This document shows positions 1 to 5,760 of a stretch of DNA of 7,059 bases, piece by piece. The position numbers were made by a program, and so were the translations under genes. How positions within the stretch are numbered: position 1 is the first letter of the stretch; each line of letters opens with the position of its first letter. Source of the stretch: Actinomycetota bacterium (GTDB lineage Bacteria > Actinomycetota > Thermoleophilia > Gaiellales > Gaiellaceae); contig JACCUU010000304.1 in the NCBI GenBank assembly GCA_013811645.1, positions 1 to 7,059 on the forward strand. Direction: 5' to 3'. The notes under the pieces were generated by a model. The model worked only from the letters and a program-made list of their open reading frames with translations, did not search any database and was not told the origin of the DNA.

Positions 1-670
1 CGTCGTCCTCGAGTCGCGCGTTCAGCTCCGGGAACGCGGCCAGCGACTCCGCCACCGCTTTGACCACGGTCGCGAGCAGCCGCTCGCGTTCGACGTGCTC
101 GAAGTCACACTCCTCCACCCAGGTGACCGCCGGGATCTCCCGGTGCGCGCGGGTCATGTGCTTGGCGACAAGCCTGCGAACTCCGCGCAGCGGCTCGCGT
201 CGCCCTTCGGTCGCGTCCGCCCCACCAGCAGCCGCGCGCACGTCGTCCTCCGTGATTCGTCCACCTGCCCCTGTGGCCGAGACAGCCGCCAGGTCGACGC
301 CGAGCTCCGTCGCGACCTTTCGGACGAGCGGCGTCGCCTGAACACGCGTTGAGTCCGAAGTCGCTGCGCCTCGAGCCGGTCGAGAAACCATGTCACTTGC
401 GGCCTTCGGGGCAGGCTCGTCGATGGACTCTGCCGGCTCGCCGATCACGACGAGCACTGTGCCCACCGGGGCGACCTCTCCCTCGGGTACGTAGATCCTG
501 AGCACGGTCCCGGCGTACGGGGACGGAATCTCGACCGTCGCCTTGTCCGTCTGGATCTCCACGAGCGGCTCGTCCTCGGCGATGGTCTGCCCCTCCGCGA
601 CCAGCCAGCGCGCGACCTCTCCCTCCGTCAGGCCCTCGCCGAGATCCGGCAGCTTGAATGCGCTCGCCAT
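1..670 (-). CDS. 2-oxoacid dehydrogenase E2 (dihydrolipoamide acyltransferase), 3' end cut by window edge
   Basis: E2 core of a lipoate-dependent 2-oxoacid dehydrogenase: its swinging lipoyl arm takes the acyl group from E1 and passes it to CoA in the cytoplasm. The 223 visible residues begin MASAFKLPDLGEGLTEGEV. An N-terminal lipoyl domain (about 1-77) carries the lipoylation motif EIQTDKAT with Lys43. An Ala/Pro-rich linker (about 80-110) follows, then a peripheral-subunit-binding domain (about 113-147, TPLVRKVATELGVDL and GAGGRITEDDV) that docks E1 or E3. The catalytic domain starts near residue 155 (RRLVAKHMTRAHREIPAVTW) and is cut by the window edge, so its active-site His is not visible. 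There is one lipoyl domain, as in many bacterial branched-chain E2s. The ATG at 670 has GGGGAG very close upstream. It is the last visible gene of the E1 alpha operon, 17 nt after the membrane-protein gene. Family is certain; acetyl versus branched-chain acyl specificity is not. Confidence 0.93.
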   Translation of the reverse strand, partial: MASAFKLPDLGEGLTEGEVARWLVAEGQTIAEDEPLVEIQTDKATVEIPSPYAGTVLRIYVPEGEVAPVGTVLVVIGEPAESIDEPAPKAASDMVSRPARGAATSDSTRVQATPLVRKVATELGVDLAAVSATGAGGRITEDDVRAAAGGADATEGRREPLRGVRRLVAKHMTRAHREIPAVTWVEECDFEHVERERLLATVVKAVAESLAAFPELNARLEDD

Positions 671-687
671 CGCTCCCCGATTCTCGT

Positions 688-1017
688 CTATCCGGCAAGC
701 CGCGCGCGCCGGCGTTGCAAGAGCATGACCAACGCGGCTAGGGCCGACATCGCGATCAGGAGCGGAGGGGCGAGGAAGCCCACCGCCGTCGAGAAATGCA
801 CGCCTGTGCAGTCCTCGCCGCAGTCGAAGAAGCCGTCCGCATCTCGATAGTCGGAGGAGATTGCCGCGAAGTCGAGCACCCACACACAGGCCGCGGCGAC
901 GAACAGGACGACGGAGGCCGCCCCGAGGCGCCCTCGCGCCCAGGCGCCCGCCAACAAGCCGCAGACGAGCACGAAGAGCGCCCCGAGCGCCAGGTACACG
1001 AGCCAGGCATCCCTCAC
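688..1017 (-). CDS. small three-helix membrane protein, function unknown
   Basis: A 109-residue protein I do not recognise. Three hydrophobic segments are visible: about 5-27, 31-53 and 77-101. The basic ARGR turn at 27-30 and the basic tail RRRAR at 102-106 argue by the positive-inside rule for N-terminus out, first loop in, second loop out and C-terminus in. The predicted outside loop (54-76) is acidic and carries two cysteines, Cys66 and Cys70, in the stretch DADGFFDCGEDC, which could form a disulfide or bind a metal. The GTG start overlaps the stop of the acetyltransferase gene by 4 nt (GTGA), so translation is probably coupled, and E2 follows 17 nt downstream. The coupling and the believable membrane topology support a real gene. 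No signal peptide cleavage site or enzymatic motif is evident. Confidence 0.75.
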   Translation of the reverse strand: MRDAWLVYLALGALFVLVCGLLAGAWARGRLGAASVVLFVAAACVWVLDFAAISSDYRDADGFFDCGEDCTGVHFSTAVGFLAPPLLIAMSALAALVMLLQRRRARLAG

Positions 1018-1634
1018 AGCACAGGCTCGCCACTGGCGTCGAAGGCGTCCACGGGTGTCGACCCGGCAGGCGAGCCCACGAATCCGTCCCGGAAGAGGCT
1101 GAAGACGATCACGTCGCGCGGCACACCGTCTTCGTCGGGCGGGAGCCGTCGCCGCAAGATCCCCTCCTCGACGAAGCCGAGCTTCCGAGGGATCGCCAGG
1201 CTCGCCTCGTTCGCCGGATCGACGCGGATCTCGACCCGGTCGACGTCACAATGCTCGAAGGCGACCCGGGTCAACGCAGCGCTCGACTCGGTCGCCAACC
1301 CCTGGCCGACGTGACTCGACCTGATCCAGTAGCCGATCTCGAGCGCGTCGGCACTCCGGCGCTTGTGCAACCCGGTGCCGCCCAAAGCCTCGCGCTCGTC
1401 GAGGTCGAAGATCCCCATGATGAAATCTGTCCCCAGGTCGAACGCCCCACGGAACCTGCGGAGCAATGCGACCTTCTCGGAGAGCTCCTGCGGCTCGGCG
1501 CGCGCCCAGGGCATCCAGGGCCGCAGCTCCTCCAGGCTCGAGTCGATGGCTTCCTTGAGACGTGGCGCGTCCCGAGGCTCCCAGCAGCGAATCACGAGCC
1601 GCTCGGACACGATCCGATACGGCGGATCGCTCAC
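1014..1634 (-). CDS. GNAT-family N-acetyltransferase, RimJ/RimL type
   Basis: A 206-residue acetyl-CoA-dependent N-acetyltransferase of the Acetyltransf_3 (RimJ/RimL/SpeG-like) group. Members acetylate protein N-termini, polyamines, small amines or antibiotics; the substrate here is unknown. Visible family marks are the N-terminal strand SERLVIRCWEPRDAPRL (10-26), the ALEIGYWI strand (97-104), the acetyl-CoA pyrophosphate loop SSHVGQGLATES (106-117), and the C-terminal DPANEASLAIPRKLGFVEEG (139-158) that packs on CoA. A tail of about 20 residues after the core shows no motif. The GTG start at 1634 has GAGG 8 nt upstream and lies 31 nt after the HIRAN gene; the stop overlaps the next gene by 4 nt. 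Its place between E1 beta and E2 is unusual, but nothing in the protein ties it to the dehydrogenase. Confidence 0.9.
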   Translation of the reverse strand: MSDPPYRIVSERLVIRCWEPRDAPRLKEAIDSSLEELRPWMPWARAEPQELSEKVALLRRFRGAFDLGTDFIMGIFDLDEREALGGTGLHKRRSADALEIGYWIRSSHVGQGLATESSAALTRVAFEHCDVDRVEIRVDPANEASLAIPRKLGFVEEGILRRRLPPDEDGVPRDVIVFSLFRDGFVGSPAGSTPVDAFDASGEPVL

Positions 1635-1665
1635 TTATCCGACCTCGTCCTCACGGGCGTCGAGA

Positions 1666-2052
1666 CTAGCGGGGAGTTCCAATCCAGGCATTCGCTGGGA
1701 CTATCAGCACGCGTAGTCCACCGTCGACCCGCCACAGGGAGACCGCCTGCTCGTCCCCCGTGAGCGCAGGAGCGACGGAGGCGGGTACGTAGCCGAGCTG
1801 AAGCGTCCTCGCCTCGTTGCAGATGGCGACCGCATTCGCATCGTGGGGGTTCTCGGGCTCGGGCACGAGTGCCAGCCGCCGTCCCGGGTCGAAGGACGGA
1901 TTGTCGAGCACCTCCTGCCTGTAGGAGACGCCCGCGACGGGAACAATGCGGATCCGGGGATCCTCCCAGCGCACTGGCGCCTCGGTCTCGGCATCGCGGA
2001 GGTGGTAACCGCGCTCTCCGCGTTCGAGCCACAGGCGGAGCCGATCCGCCAC
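1666..2052 (-). CDS. stand-alone HIRAN-domain protein
   Basis: A 128-residue protein whose middle (about 36-98) matches the HIRAN fold: VAGVSYRQ (39-46), then LVPEPENPHDANAVAI (62-77), which is the family's hallmark E-P-x-N-P-H-D-x-N-A-V-x-V/I strand, then LGYVPASVAPAL (86-97). HIRAN domains occur fused to SWI2/SNF2 helicases such as HLTF/Rad5, where they bind the 3' end of single-stranded DNA, and also as small stand-alone bacterial and phage proteins of mostly unknown role. The roughly 35 residues before the core (MADRLRLWLERGERGYHLRD) and the 30 after it carry no motif I know. No helicase or nuclease is fused or adjacent. The GTG start at 2052 follows the E1 beta stop by 6 nt with no clear Shine-Dalgarno sequence, suggesting translation coupled to E1 beta. 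Domain call is based on motif recognition by eye; DNA binding is inferred from the family. Confidence 0.8.
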   Translation of the reverse strand: MADRLRLWLERGERGYHLRDAETEAPVRWEDPRIRIVPVAGVSYRQEVLDNPSFDPGRRLALVPEPENPHDANAVAICNEARTLQLGYVPASVAPALTGDEQAVSLWRVDGGLRVLIVPANAWIGTPR

Positions 2053-2058
2053 GGCGAC

Positions 2059-3033
2059 TCAGATGCTTAGCAGCCGCCGTACGGCGTCTCGGACGCGCTC
2101 GACCGACGGCATGTAGGCGTCCTCGATCTGCCAGTACGGATACGGCACGTCGTAGCCCGTCACCCGCAGCACCGGCCCGCGCAGGTCGAAGATCGCCTTC
2201 TCGGCGAGCACCGCCGCGACCTCCGCTGCGAAGCCGCACACCCGCGGAGCCTCCTGCACGACGACGGCCCGCCCGGTCTTGCCCACGGAGGCGAGCAGCG
2301 AGTCCTCGTCGAGCGGCTTCAGGCTCCGCAGGTCGAGCACCTCGCACGACGCCTCGTCCTCGAGCGCCTCCGCTGCTCGTTCCGCGAGCGGAACCATCGC
2401 GCCGTAGGCGACCAGGGTGACATCCGAGCCTTCGCGCGCGACCCGGGCCTCACCGAGCGGGACGACGTGCTCGCCCTCTGGGACCTCCCCCCGCGCGGTG
2501 CGGTAGATCAGCTTCGGCTCGAAGATCACGACCGGGTCGGGATCGCGAATCGCCGCTGCGAGCAGGCCCTTCGCATCCGCAGGGGTGGACGGGATCGCGA
2601 CCTTCACGCCCGGCGTGTGCACGTAGTACGTCTCCGGAGAGTCGTCGTGCAGCTCGGGCGCGCGCACTCCGCCCCCGTAGGGCATGCGGATGACGAGCGG
2701 AAACGACATCTTCCCTCTCGTGCGCCAGCGATATCTCCCGACGTGGTTGATCAGCTGGTCGAGCGCCGGGTAGCTGAAGGCGTCGTACTGCATCTCGCAG
2801 ACAGGACGCCAACCGGCCATGCAGAGCCCGACAGCGGTTCCGAGGATTCCGGCCTCCGCAAGCGGTGTGTCCACGCAGCGGTCGGCGCCGAACCGCTCCC
2901 GAAGGCCGGCGGTCGCTCGGAAGACTCCACCGAGCCGCCCGACGTCCTCGCCCATCACGAGCACCGTCGGATCCCGCTCGAGCTCGACGTGGAGCGCGTC
3001 GTTGACCGCCTCCACCAGAAAGCGCTCACTCAC
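2059..3033 (-). CDS. 2-oxoacid dehydrogenase E1 subunit beta (pdhB/bkdB type)
   Basis: Beta subunit of the thiamine-diphosphate-dependent E1 heterotetramer, which decarboxylates a 2-oxoacid and reductively acylates the lipoyl group of E2. The protein is 324 residues, the usual length. Motifs include GEDVGRLGGVFRAT (28-41), DTPLAEAGILGTAVGL (55-70), where Glu60 aligns with the glutamate that activates the cofactor, PLVIRMPYGGGVRAPELH (112-129), HTPGVKVAIPSTPADAKGLL (139-158), and a transketolase C-terminal domain (SDVTLVAYGAMV, then KTGRAVVVQEAPRVCGF). I chose the GTG at 3033 because AGGAG lies 8 nt upstream and the product then begins MSERFLVEAVNDAL like its relatives. The same frame is open 38 codons further upstream but encodes low-complexity Arg/Ser sequence inside E1 alpha. 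The start overlaps the E1 alpha stop by 8 nt. Pyruvate versus branched-chain specificity is unresolved. Confidence 0.95.
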   Translation of the reverse strand: MSERFLVEAVNDALHVELERDPTVLVMGEDVGRLGGVFRATAGLRERFGADRCVDTPLAEAGILGTAVGLCMAGWRPVCEMQYDAFSYPALDQLINHVGRYRWRTRGKMSFPLVIRMPYGGGVRAPELHDDSPETYYVHTPGVKVAIPSTPADAKGLLAAAIRDPDPVVIFEPKLIYRTARGEVPEGEHVVPLGEARVAREGSDVTLVAYGAMVPLAERAAEALEDEASCEVLDLRSLKPLDEDSLLASVGKTGRAVVVQEAPRVCGFAAEVAAVLAEKAIFDLRGPVLRVTGYDVPYPYWQIEDAYMPSVERVRDAVRRLLSI

Positions 3034-4093
3034 CCAGGACTCTCCTGAGCTCGGCGAGGTCGTCCGCGAGAGCCGGCGGTGGATTGGCGTACGCGTGCTC
3101 GAAGACGAGACCAGGGTCCGCCGGCGGTTCGGCCTCCGCCTCGACAATCCCGGTGCGCATCAGCTCGAGCGCTTCCTGCTTGATCTCCTCCACGCGAGCC
3201 TCTGTGAGGACTCCCGCGCGTAGAAGATAGCGCTCGAAGCGCCCGACGCACTCGTTCTCCTTTTCCACTTCCACCCGTTCCAAATCGATGTAGATCGACG
3301 GATCGTCCGCGGTCGCGTGAGGTGCCGCGCGATACGTCACGGCTTCGATGAAAGTCGGCCCCTCGCCGGCCCGCGCCCGCGCGACCGCCTCCCGCGTGGC
3401 CTGGTAGACAGCGAGGACGTCGCCGCCGTCGACCCGGATCCCCGGCATCCCGTACCCGATCGCCTTGTCGGCCAGCGTCGGAGCGGCGGTCTGCGCGGAG
3501 AGCGGAGTCGAGATCGCCCAGTGGTTGTTGTTGCAGAAGAGGACGACCGGCGCCTTCATGACCCCGGCAAAGGTCGCGCCCTCGTGAAACGACCCCTCCG
3601 AGGTCGCGCCGTCGCCGAAGAAGGTGAGGGCGACTCGATCCTCGCCCTTGAGAGCGGATCCCCAGGCGAACCCGACCGCATGGGGAATCTGCGTCGCGAT
3701 CGGGACGCAGATCGACGCCACGTTGAACTCCGCGGGATTCCACCATCCGGAGGGGTGCCCTCGCCACCAGGAGAGGACGGTCGACACCGGCATCCCGCGC
3801 AGGAGCCCGATCGCCGACTCGCGGTACGCCGGGAAGATCCAGTCGCGCTCCTCGAGCGCGAACACCCCGCCGGCCTGCATCGCCTCGTGGTTCCAGAAGA
3901 TCGCGTACGTCCCGATCCGCCCCTGCCGGTGATACACGACCGAGCGCTCGTCATATGTCCGCAGGAGCACGAGATTGCGGTAGAGAGCGAGCAGCTCATC
4001 GGGGCCGAGGCCCTCGACTTCGCCGTCGGGGAACGACTCGCCGTCGCCGATGACGCGGCGCAAGCCCCCTTCCGCCGGCAGCACCTGGCTCAT
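3026..4093 (-). CDS. 2-oxoacid dehydrogenase E1 subunit alpha (pdhA/bkdA type)
   Basis: Alpha subunit of E1, 355 residues, carrying the thiamine-diphosphate/Mg2+ motif: GDGATSEGSFHEG starting at 160 and the asparagines at 188-190 (CNNNHWAISTP). Other family marks are ALYRNLVLLRTYDER (36-50), RQGRIGTYA (56-64), RDWIFPAYRES (83-93), PIATQIPHAVGFAWG (131-145) and AAPTLADKAIGYGMPGIRVDGGD (203-225). The overall pattern is closest to the group annotated as acetyl-transferring pyruvate dehydrogenase E1 alpha, but branched-chain E1 alpha is hard to exclude by eye. Oddities against the usual consensus are NHEA (68-71) where GQEA or GHEA is common, NNNHW where a Gln often precedes Trp, and HATADDPSIYI (259-269), where relatives usually end the loop in Tyr-Arg. 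These could signal an unusual 2-oxoacid. First gene of the operon, ATG at 4093; the stop overlaps the E1 beta start by 8 nt. Confidence 0.95.
   Translation of the reverse strand: MSQVLPAEGGLRRVIGDGESFPDGEVEGLGPDELLALYRNLVLLRTYDERSVVYHRQGRIGTYAIFWNHEAMQAGGVFALEERDWIFPAYRESAIGLLRGMPVSTVLSWWRGHPSGWWNPAEFNVASICVPIATQIPHAVGFAWGSALKGEDRVALTFFGDGATSEGSFHEGATFAGVMKAPVVLFCNNNHWAISTPLSAQTAAPTLADKAIGYGMPGIRVDGGDVLAVYQATREAVARARAGEGPTFIEAVTYRAAPHATADDPSIYIDLERVEVEKENECVGRFERYLLRAGVLTEARVEEIKQEALELMRTGIVEAEAEPPADPGLVFEHAYANPPPALADDLAELRRVLGE
3042..3046 (-). promoter_or_regulatory. ribosome binding site setting the E1 beta start
   Basis: On the minus strand AGGAG lies 8 nt before the GTG at 3033, inside the last codons of E1 alpha. 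It supports the short form of E1 beta (324 residues) over the longer open frame and indicates coupled translation of the two E1 subunits. Confidence 0.65.
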
Positions 4094-4102
4094 TCGGGTC
4101 TC

Positions 4103-4131
4103 AGTGTATTTGGAACCGGGCTTCGCGAAGA
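4103..4131 (-). promoter_or_regulatory. candidate promoter of the oxoacid dehydrogenase operon with overlapping palindrome
   Basis: The 102-bp gap between the lipid kinase stop and the E1 alpha start is the only sizeable space before the operon. On the minus strand it holds TACACT (4103-4108), a fair -10 hexamer ending 9 nt before the ATG. The -35 position (TCTTCG at 4126-4131, 17-bp spacer) is poor. A perfect 10-bp palindrome, CTTCGCGAAG (4121-4130), overlaps that position and could be an operator for a regulator binding at the -35. With this -10 the mRNA would be nearly leaderless, in keeping with the lack of a Shine-Dalgarno sequence before the ATG. No other signal is evident in the rest of the gap. 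Confidence 0.25.
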
Positions 4132-4195
4132 GCCTCAGCGGATCGCGAGCGCCTTCGCCGGCACAGGATCGCGGCCCGCGAAGTCGTCTGCGGCC

Positions 4196-5077
4196 CTACG
4201 GCGCGAGCACGGTCACGGCATCGCGCTCGGCCTCGAAGACCGCGTGCTCGACGTCGCCCAGGTCCTCCCCGTCCGCTTGCAGCGGAAGCGGACGGTCGCA
4301 CACGATTTCGATCCGATTGGCGTCGTGCAGGAAGACGAGGTCGCGAGCCGTCGCGCGATCGCTCCGACCGACGGCGTAGCGGGCGATGCGTGGAATGTCT
4401 CGTGCACGCACGGAGACCGGCGCGACAAGATCGAGACCGCCTTCGAAGGTCGCGGTCGGGGACGCGTGCAGCGCGACCGGTCCTGCGTAGCTGTACGAAG
4501 GGCCGTTGGAGACGAGCGCGAAGGCGGCTCGGCCGTGTCCCGTCACGTCGAGTGTCGGCTCGAGCCGGTAACGGTGCCGCGCGAGCGTACGAATGCCTGT
4601 CCAGGCGAAGACGACGTTCCCCGGGCGTCGACCGTCCGAGCGTCGACCGAGCTCGTCGACGGCGCGCACGATCTCGGCGTCGAGGCCGACGCCACAGGCG
4701 AAGCCGAAGCGCCGGCCGTTCACCCGCCCGAGTCCGATCCGGCGCGAACGCACGCTCCCCGCCAGGCGACGAGCCGCCGCAGCCGAGCCGCGTGGGACGC
4801 CGAGCGCACGAGGCAGGACGCTCGTTCCGCCTCCGGGGATGAGTCCGAGCGGCGTCGCGCCGTCGATGCCGTTCAGCACTTCGTTGAACGTTCCGTCGCC
4901 ACCGAAGACGTAGAGCGCCTCGACCTGACCCGAAACCTCCCGCGCGATGTCGGTCGCCTCGCCACGAGCGCTCGTCAACCGAAGCTCGGTGTTTGCTGGA
5001 AGCGCTTCACGCACGTGGGCGAGCCTGTCCTCGTCCACGCCGGAGGCCCAGGGGTTCGCGATGAGGAGCCTGGCCAT
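4196..5077 (-). CDS. diacylglycerol kinase family lipid kinase
   Basis: A 293-residue cytoplasmic or membrane-associated enzyme that transfers phosphate from ATP to a lipid hydroxyl, as in the DagK/YegS/sphingosine-kinase superfamily. The N-terminal kinase domain opens LLIANPWASG (4-13) and carries the nucleotide-binding motif VFGGDGTFNEVLNGIDG (57-73) and the loop LIPGGGTSVLPRALGVP (79-95), as in GGGT-containing actinobacterial members. The C-terminal beta-rich domain includes FGFACGVGLDAEIV (124-137), LVSNGPSYSYAG (188-199) and the conserved LPLQADGEDLG (264-274). Length is normal and there is no membrane helix. Substrate (diacylglycerol or another prenyl or acyl lipid) cannot be told from sequence. 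The ATG at 5077 has no strong Shine-Dalgarno sequence. It lies between the repressor gene and E1 alpha on the same strand, separated from each by a gap large enough for its own promoter. Confidence 0.92.
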   Translation of the reverse strand: MARLLIANPWASGVDEDRLAHVREALPANTELRLTSARGEATDIAREVSGQVEALYVFGGDGTFNEVLNGIDGATPLGLIPGGGTSVLPRALGVPRGSAAAARRLAGSVRSRRIGLGRVNGRRFGFACGVGLDAEIVRAVDELGRRSDGRRPGNVVFAWTGIRTLARHRYRLEPTLDVTGHGRAAFALVSNGPSYSYAGPVALHASPTATFEGGLDLVAPVSVRARDIPRIARYAVGRSDRATARDLVFLHDANRIEIVCDRPLPLQADGEDLGDVEHAVFEAERDAVTVLAP

Positions 5078-5081
5078 CGTC

Positions 5082-5104
5082 TTTACGGTGCCTGTCCCTG
5101 TAAG
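5082..5104. repeat. short REP-like intergenic element
   Basis: The 67-bp gap upstream of the lipid kinase contains GGTGCCTGTCCC (5087-5098) flanked by the inverted tetramers TTAC (5083-5086) and GTAA (5100-5103). From memory, GGTGCCTGTCCC-type strings are common dispersed intergenic repeats in several high-GC bacteria, some of which carry REP-associated transposases. Only one copy is seen here, so calling it a repeat is inference. It would lie in the kinase mRNA leader. Confidence 0.25.
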
Positions 5105-5144
5105 TGCGTCAATAGCGTGCCGAGGTGTTCACAGGGTTATTGCC

Positions 5145-5720
5145 CTACGAGGACGTGGCGTACCCGCGGATGCCGTCGACGAGAATCGCCGTGAACCGGT
5201 CTGCGAGCTCGTCGGTGTCGCGGTCGGGAGTGAGCCAGGTGTAGGCCCAGTTCGCCGCCGACAGGACGAGCAGGGCAGCCGCGCCTGCATCGAGGTCGGT
5301 GCGCAATCCGCCGGACTCGAGACCCTCCTCGAAGAGCACACGCCAGCGTTCCTCGTAGCGCCTCCGCTCGGCCAGGATCTCCTCGCGATCCGCATCCTCG
5401 AGATATCGCCACTCCCGCGTGAACACCGTGGCGACGTCGAGCTGCTCCGAGACGACCCGGAGATGGCCTCGGAGGGCTCGCTGCACCCGCTCGGCTGCCG
5501 GCGCGCGCTCGGGAACCTCGTCCAGAGCCGCATGAAACGCCCGCGCCCCCTCCCGCATCGTGTCGAGGAGGAGCTGTTGCTTCGACCCCGTCAGCGAATA
5601 GAGAGAACCTTTCTGGACTCCGAGGGCCTCGGCCAGGTCGCCCATGGACGTGCCGTGAAAGCCGCGCTCGGCGAAGAGCCGTGCCGCCTCTCGGGTTAGC
5701 TGATCCCTGCGAGTGGGCAT
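5145..5720 (-). CDS. TetR/AcrR-family transcriptional regulator, likely repressor of paa genes
   Basis: A 191-residue DNA-binding regulator. The N-terminal TetR helix-turn-helix domain is clear: RRDQLTREAARLFAERGFHG (4-23), then TSMGDLAEALGVQKGSLYSL (24-43) and GSKQQLLLDTM (45-55). The ligand domain contains VFTREWRYLEDADREEI (about 98-114), a run of Arg and Glu, and SAANWAYTWLTPDRDTDELA towards the end. These resemble the TetR C-terminal domains found in regulators of acyl-CoA and steroid degradation. The ATG at 5720 has GGAG 5 nt upstream, and no later in-frame start would keep the HTH intact. The gene is divergent from paaA with only 40 bp between them, and a palindrome lies in that gap. 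By analogy with PaaR of Thermus, a TetR regulator released by phenylacetyl-CoA, it probably represses paa and itself. Ligand and target are inferred from context. Confidence 0.92.
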   Translation of the reverse strand: MPTRRDQLTREAARLFAERGFHGTSMGDLAEALGVQKGSLYSLTGSKQQLLLDTMREGARAFHAALDEVPERAPAAERVQRALRGHLRVVSEQLDVATVFTREWRYLEDADREEILAERRRYEERWRVLFEEGLESGGLRTDLDAGAAALLVLSAANWAYTWLTPDRDTDELADRFTAILVDGIRGYATSS

Positions 5721-5727
5721 CTATACT
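5700..5727 (+). promoter_or_regulatory. candidate paaA promoter
   Basis: TATACT at 5722-5727 matches the -10 consensus at five of six positions. CTGATC at 5700-5705 is a weak -35 (three of six) with a 16-bp spacer. Transcription would start near 5734, giving a leader of about 27 nt that contains the paaA Shine-Dalgarno sequence. The -35 lies within the first codons of the divergent regulator gene, and the start point falls inside the palindrome at 5733-5750, as expected for repression. Confidence 0.45.
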
Positions 5728-5732
5728 CCATG

Positions 5733-5750
5733 CTAACGACCGTTCGGTAG
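5733..5750. promoter_or_regulatory. candidate TetR operator
   Basis: CTAACGACCGTTCGGTAG is an 18-bp imperfect palindrome with seven of nine symmetric pairs matched (pattern CTA.CGA.CG.TCG.TAG). Size and position fit a TetR-dimer site. It covers the expected paaA start point and lies between the candidate -35 and -10 of the regulator gene, so one bound dimer could block both. Only one copy was noticed in the window. Confidence 0.55.
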
Positions 5751-5754
5751 GAGG
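5749..5754 (+). promoter_or_regulatory. ribosome binding site of paaA
   Basis: A full AGGAGG ends 6 nt before the GTG at 5761. This decides that GTG over the in-frame ATG at 5776, which would be too far away. Its first two bases overlap the end of the palindromic operator. Confidence 0.75.
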
Positions 5755-5760
5755 CCAAGG

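Larger units (their letters stand above)
5730..5758 (-). promoter_or_regulatory. candidate promoter of the TetR regulator gene
   Basis: On the minus strand TTGGCC (5753-5758, four of six to the -35 consensus) and TAGCAT (5730-5735, four of six to the -10) are 17 bp apart, with the operator filling the spacer. Transcription would begin only a few bases before the ATG at 5720, so the message would be almost leaderless and the GGAG at 5726-5729 would not be in it. That conflict keeps confidence low. Confidence 0.3.

Noticed and set aside
861..1763. 300-codon plus-strand open frame opposite the acetyltransferase
   Set aside because: Antisense shadow of the GNAT, membrane-protein and HIRAN genes, with low-complexity Arg/Pro sequence and no recognisable domain.
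3034..3147. 38-codon N-terminal extension of E1 beta
   Set aside because: It encodes an Arg/Ser/Thr-rich stretch within E1 alpha; the GTG at 3033 has AGGAG 8 nt upstream and gives the family's normal N-terminus.
4620..4650. Repeated CGTCGACCG strings
   Set aside because: They fall in the lipid kinase coding sequence and encode a Gly-Arg-Arg repeat; best explained by codon use.
5107..5112. TTGACG as -35 of a lipid kinase promoter (minus strand)
   Set aside because: The hexamer is good, but no acceptable -10 lies 16-18 bp downstream.
5126..5147. Possible terminator hairpin (AGGG/CCCT around a CAATAA loop) after the TetR stop
   Set aside because: Only a 4-bp stem and no T run follows on the minus strand.
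3317..5194. 625-codon open frame on the plus strand across E1 alpha, the kinase and the gap
   Set aside because: It lies antisense to two well-recognised genes and spans their intergenic gap; its product is Arg/Asp/Pro-rich with no motif. Long antisense frames are expected in GC-rich coding DNA.
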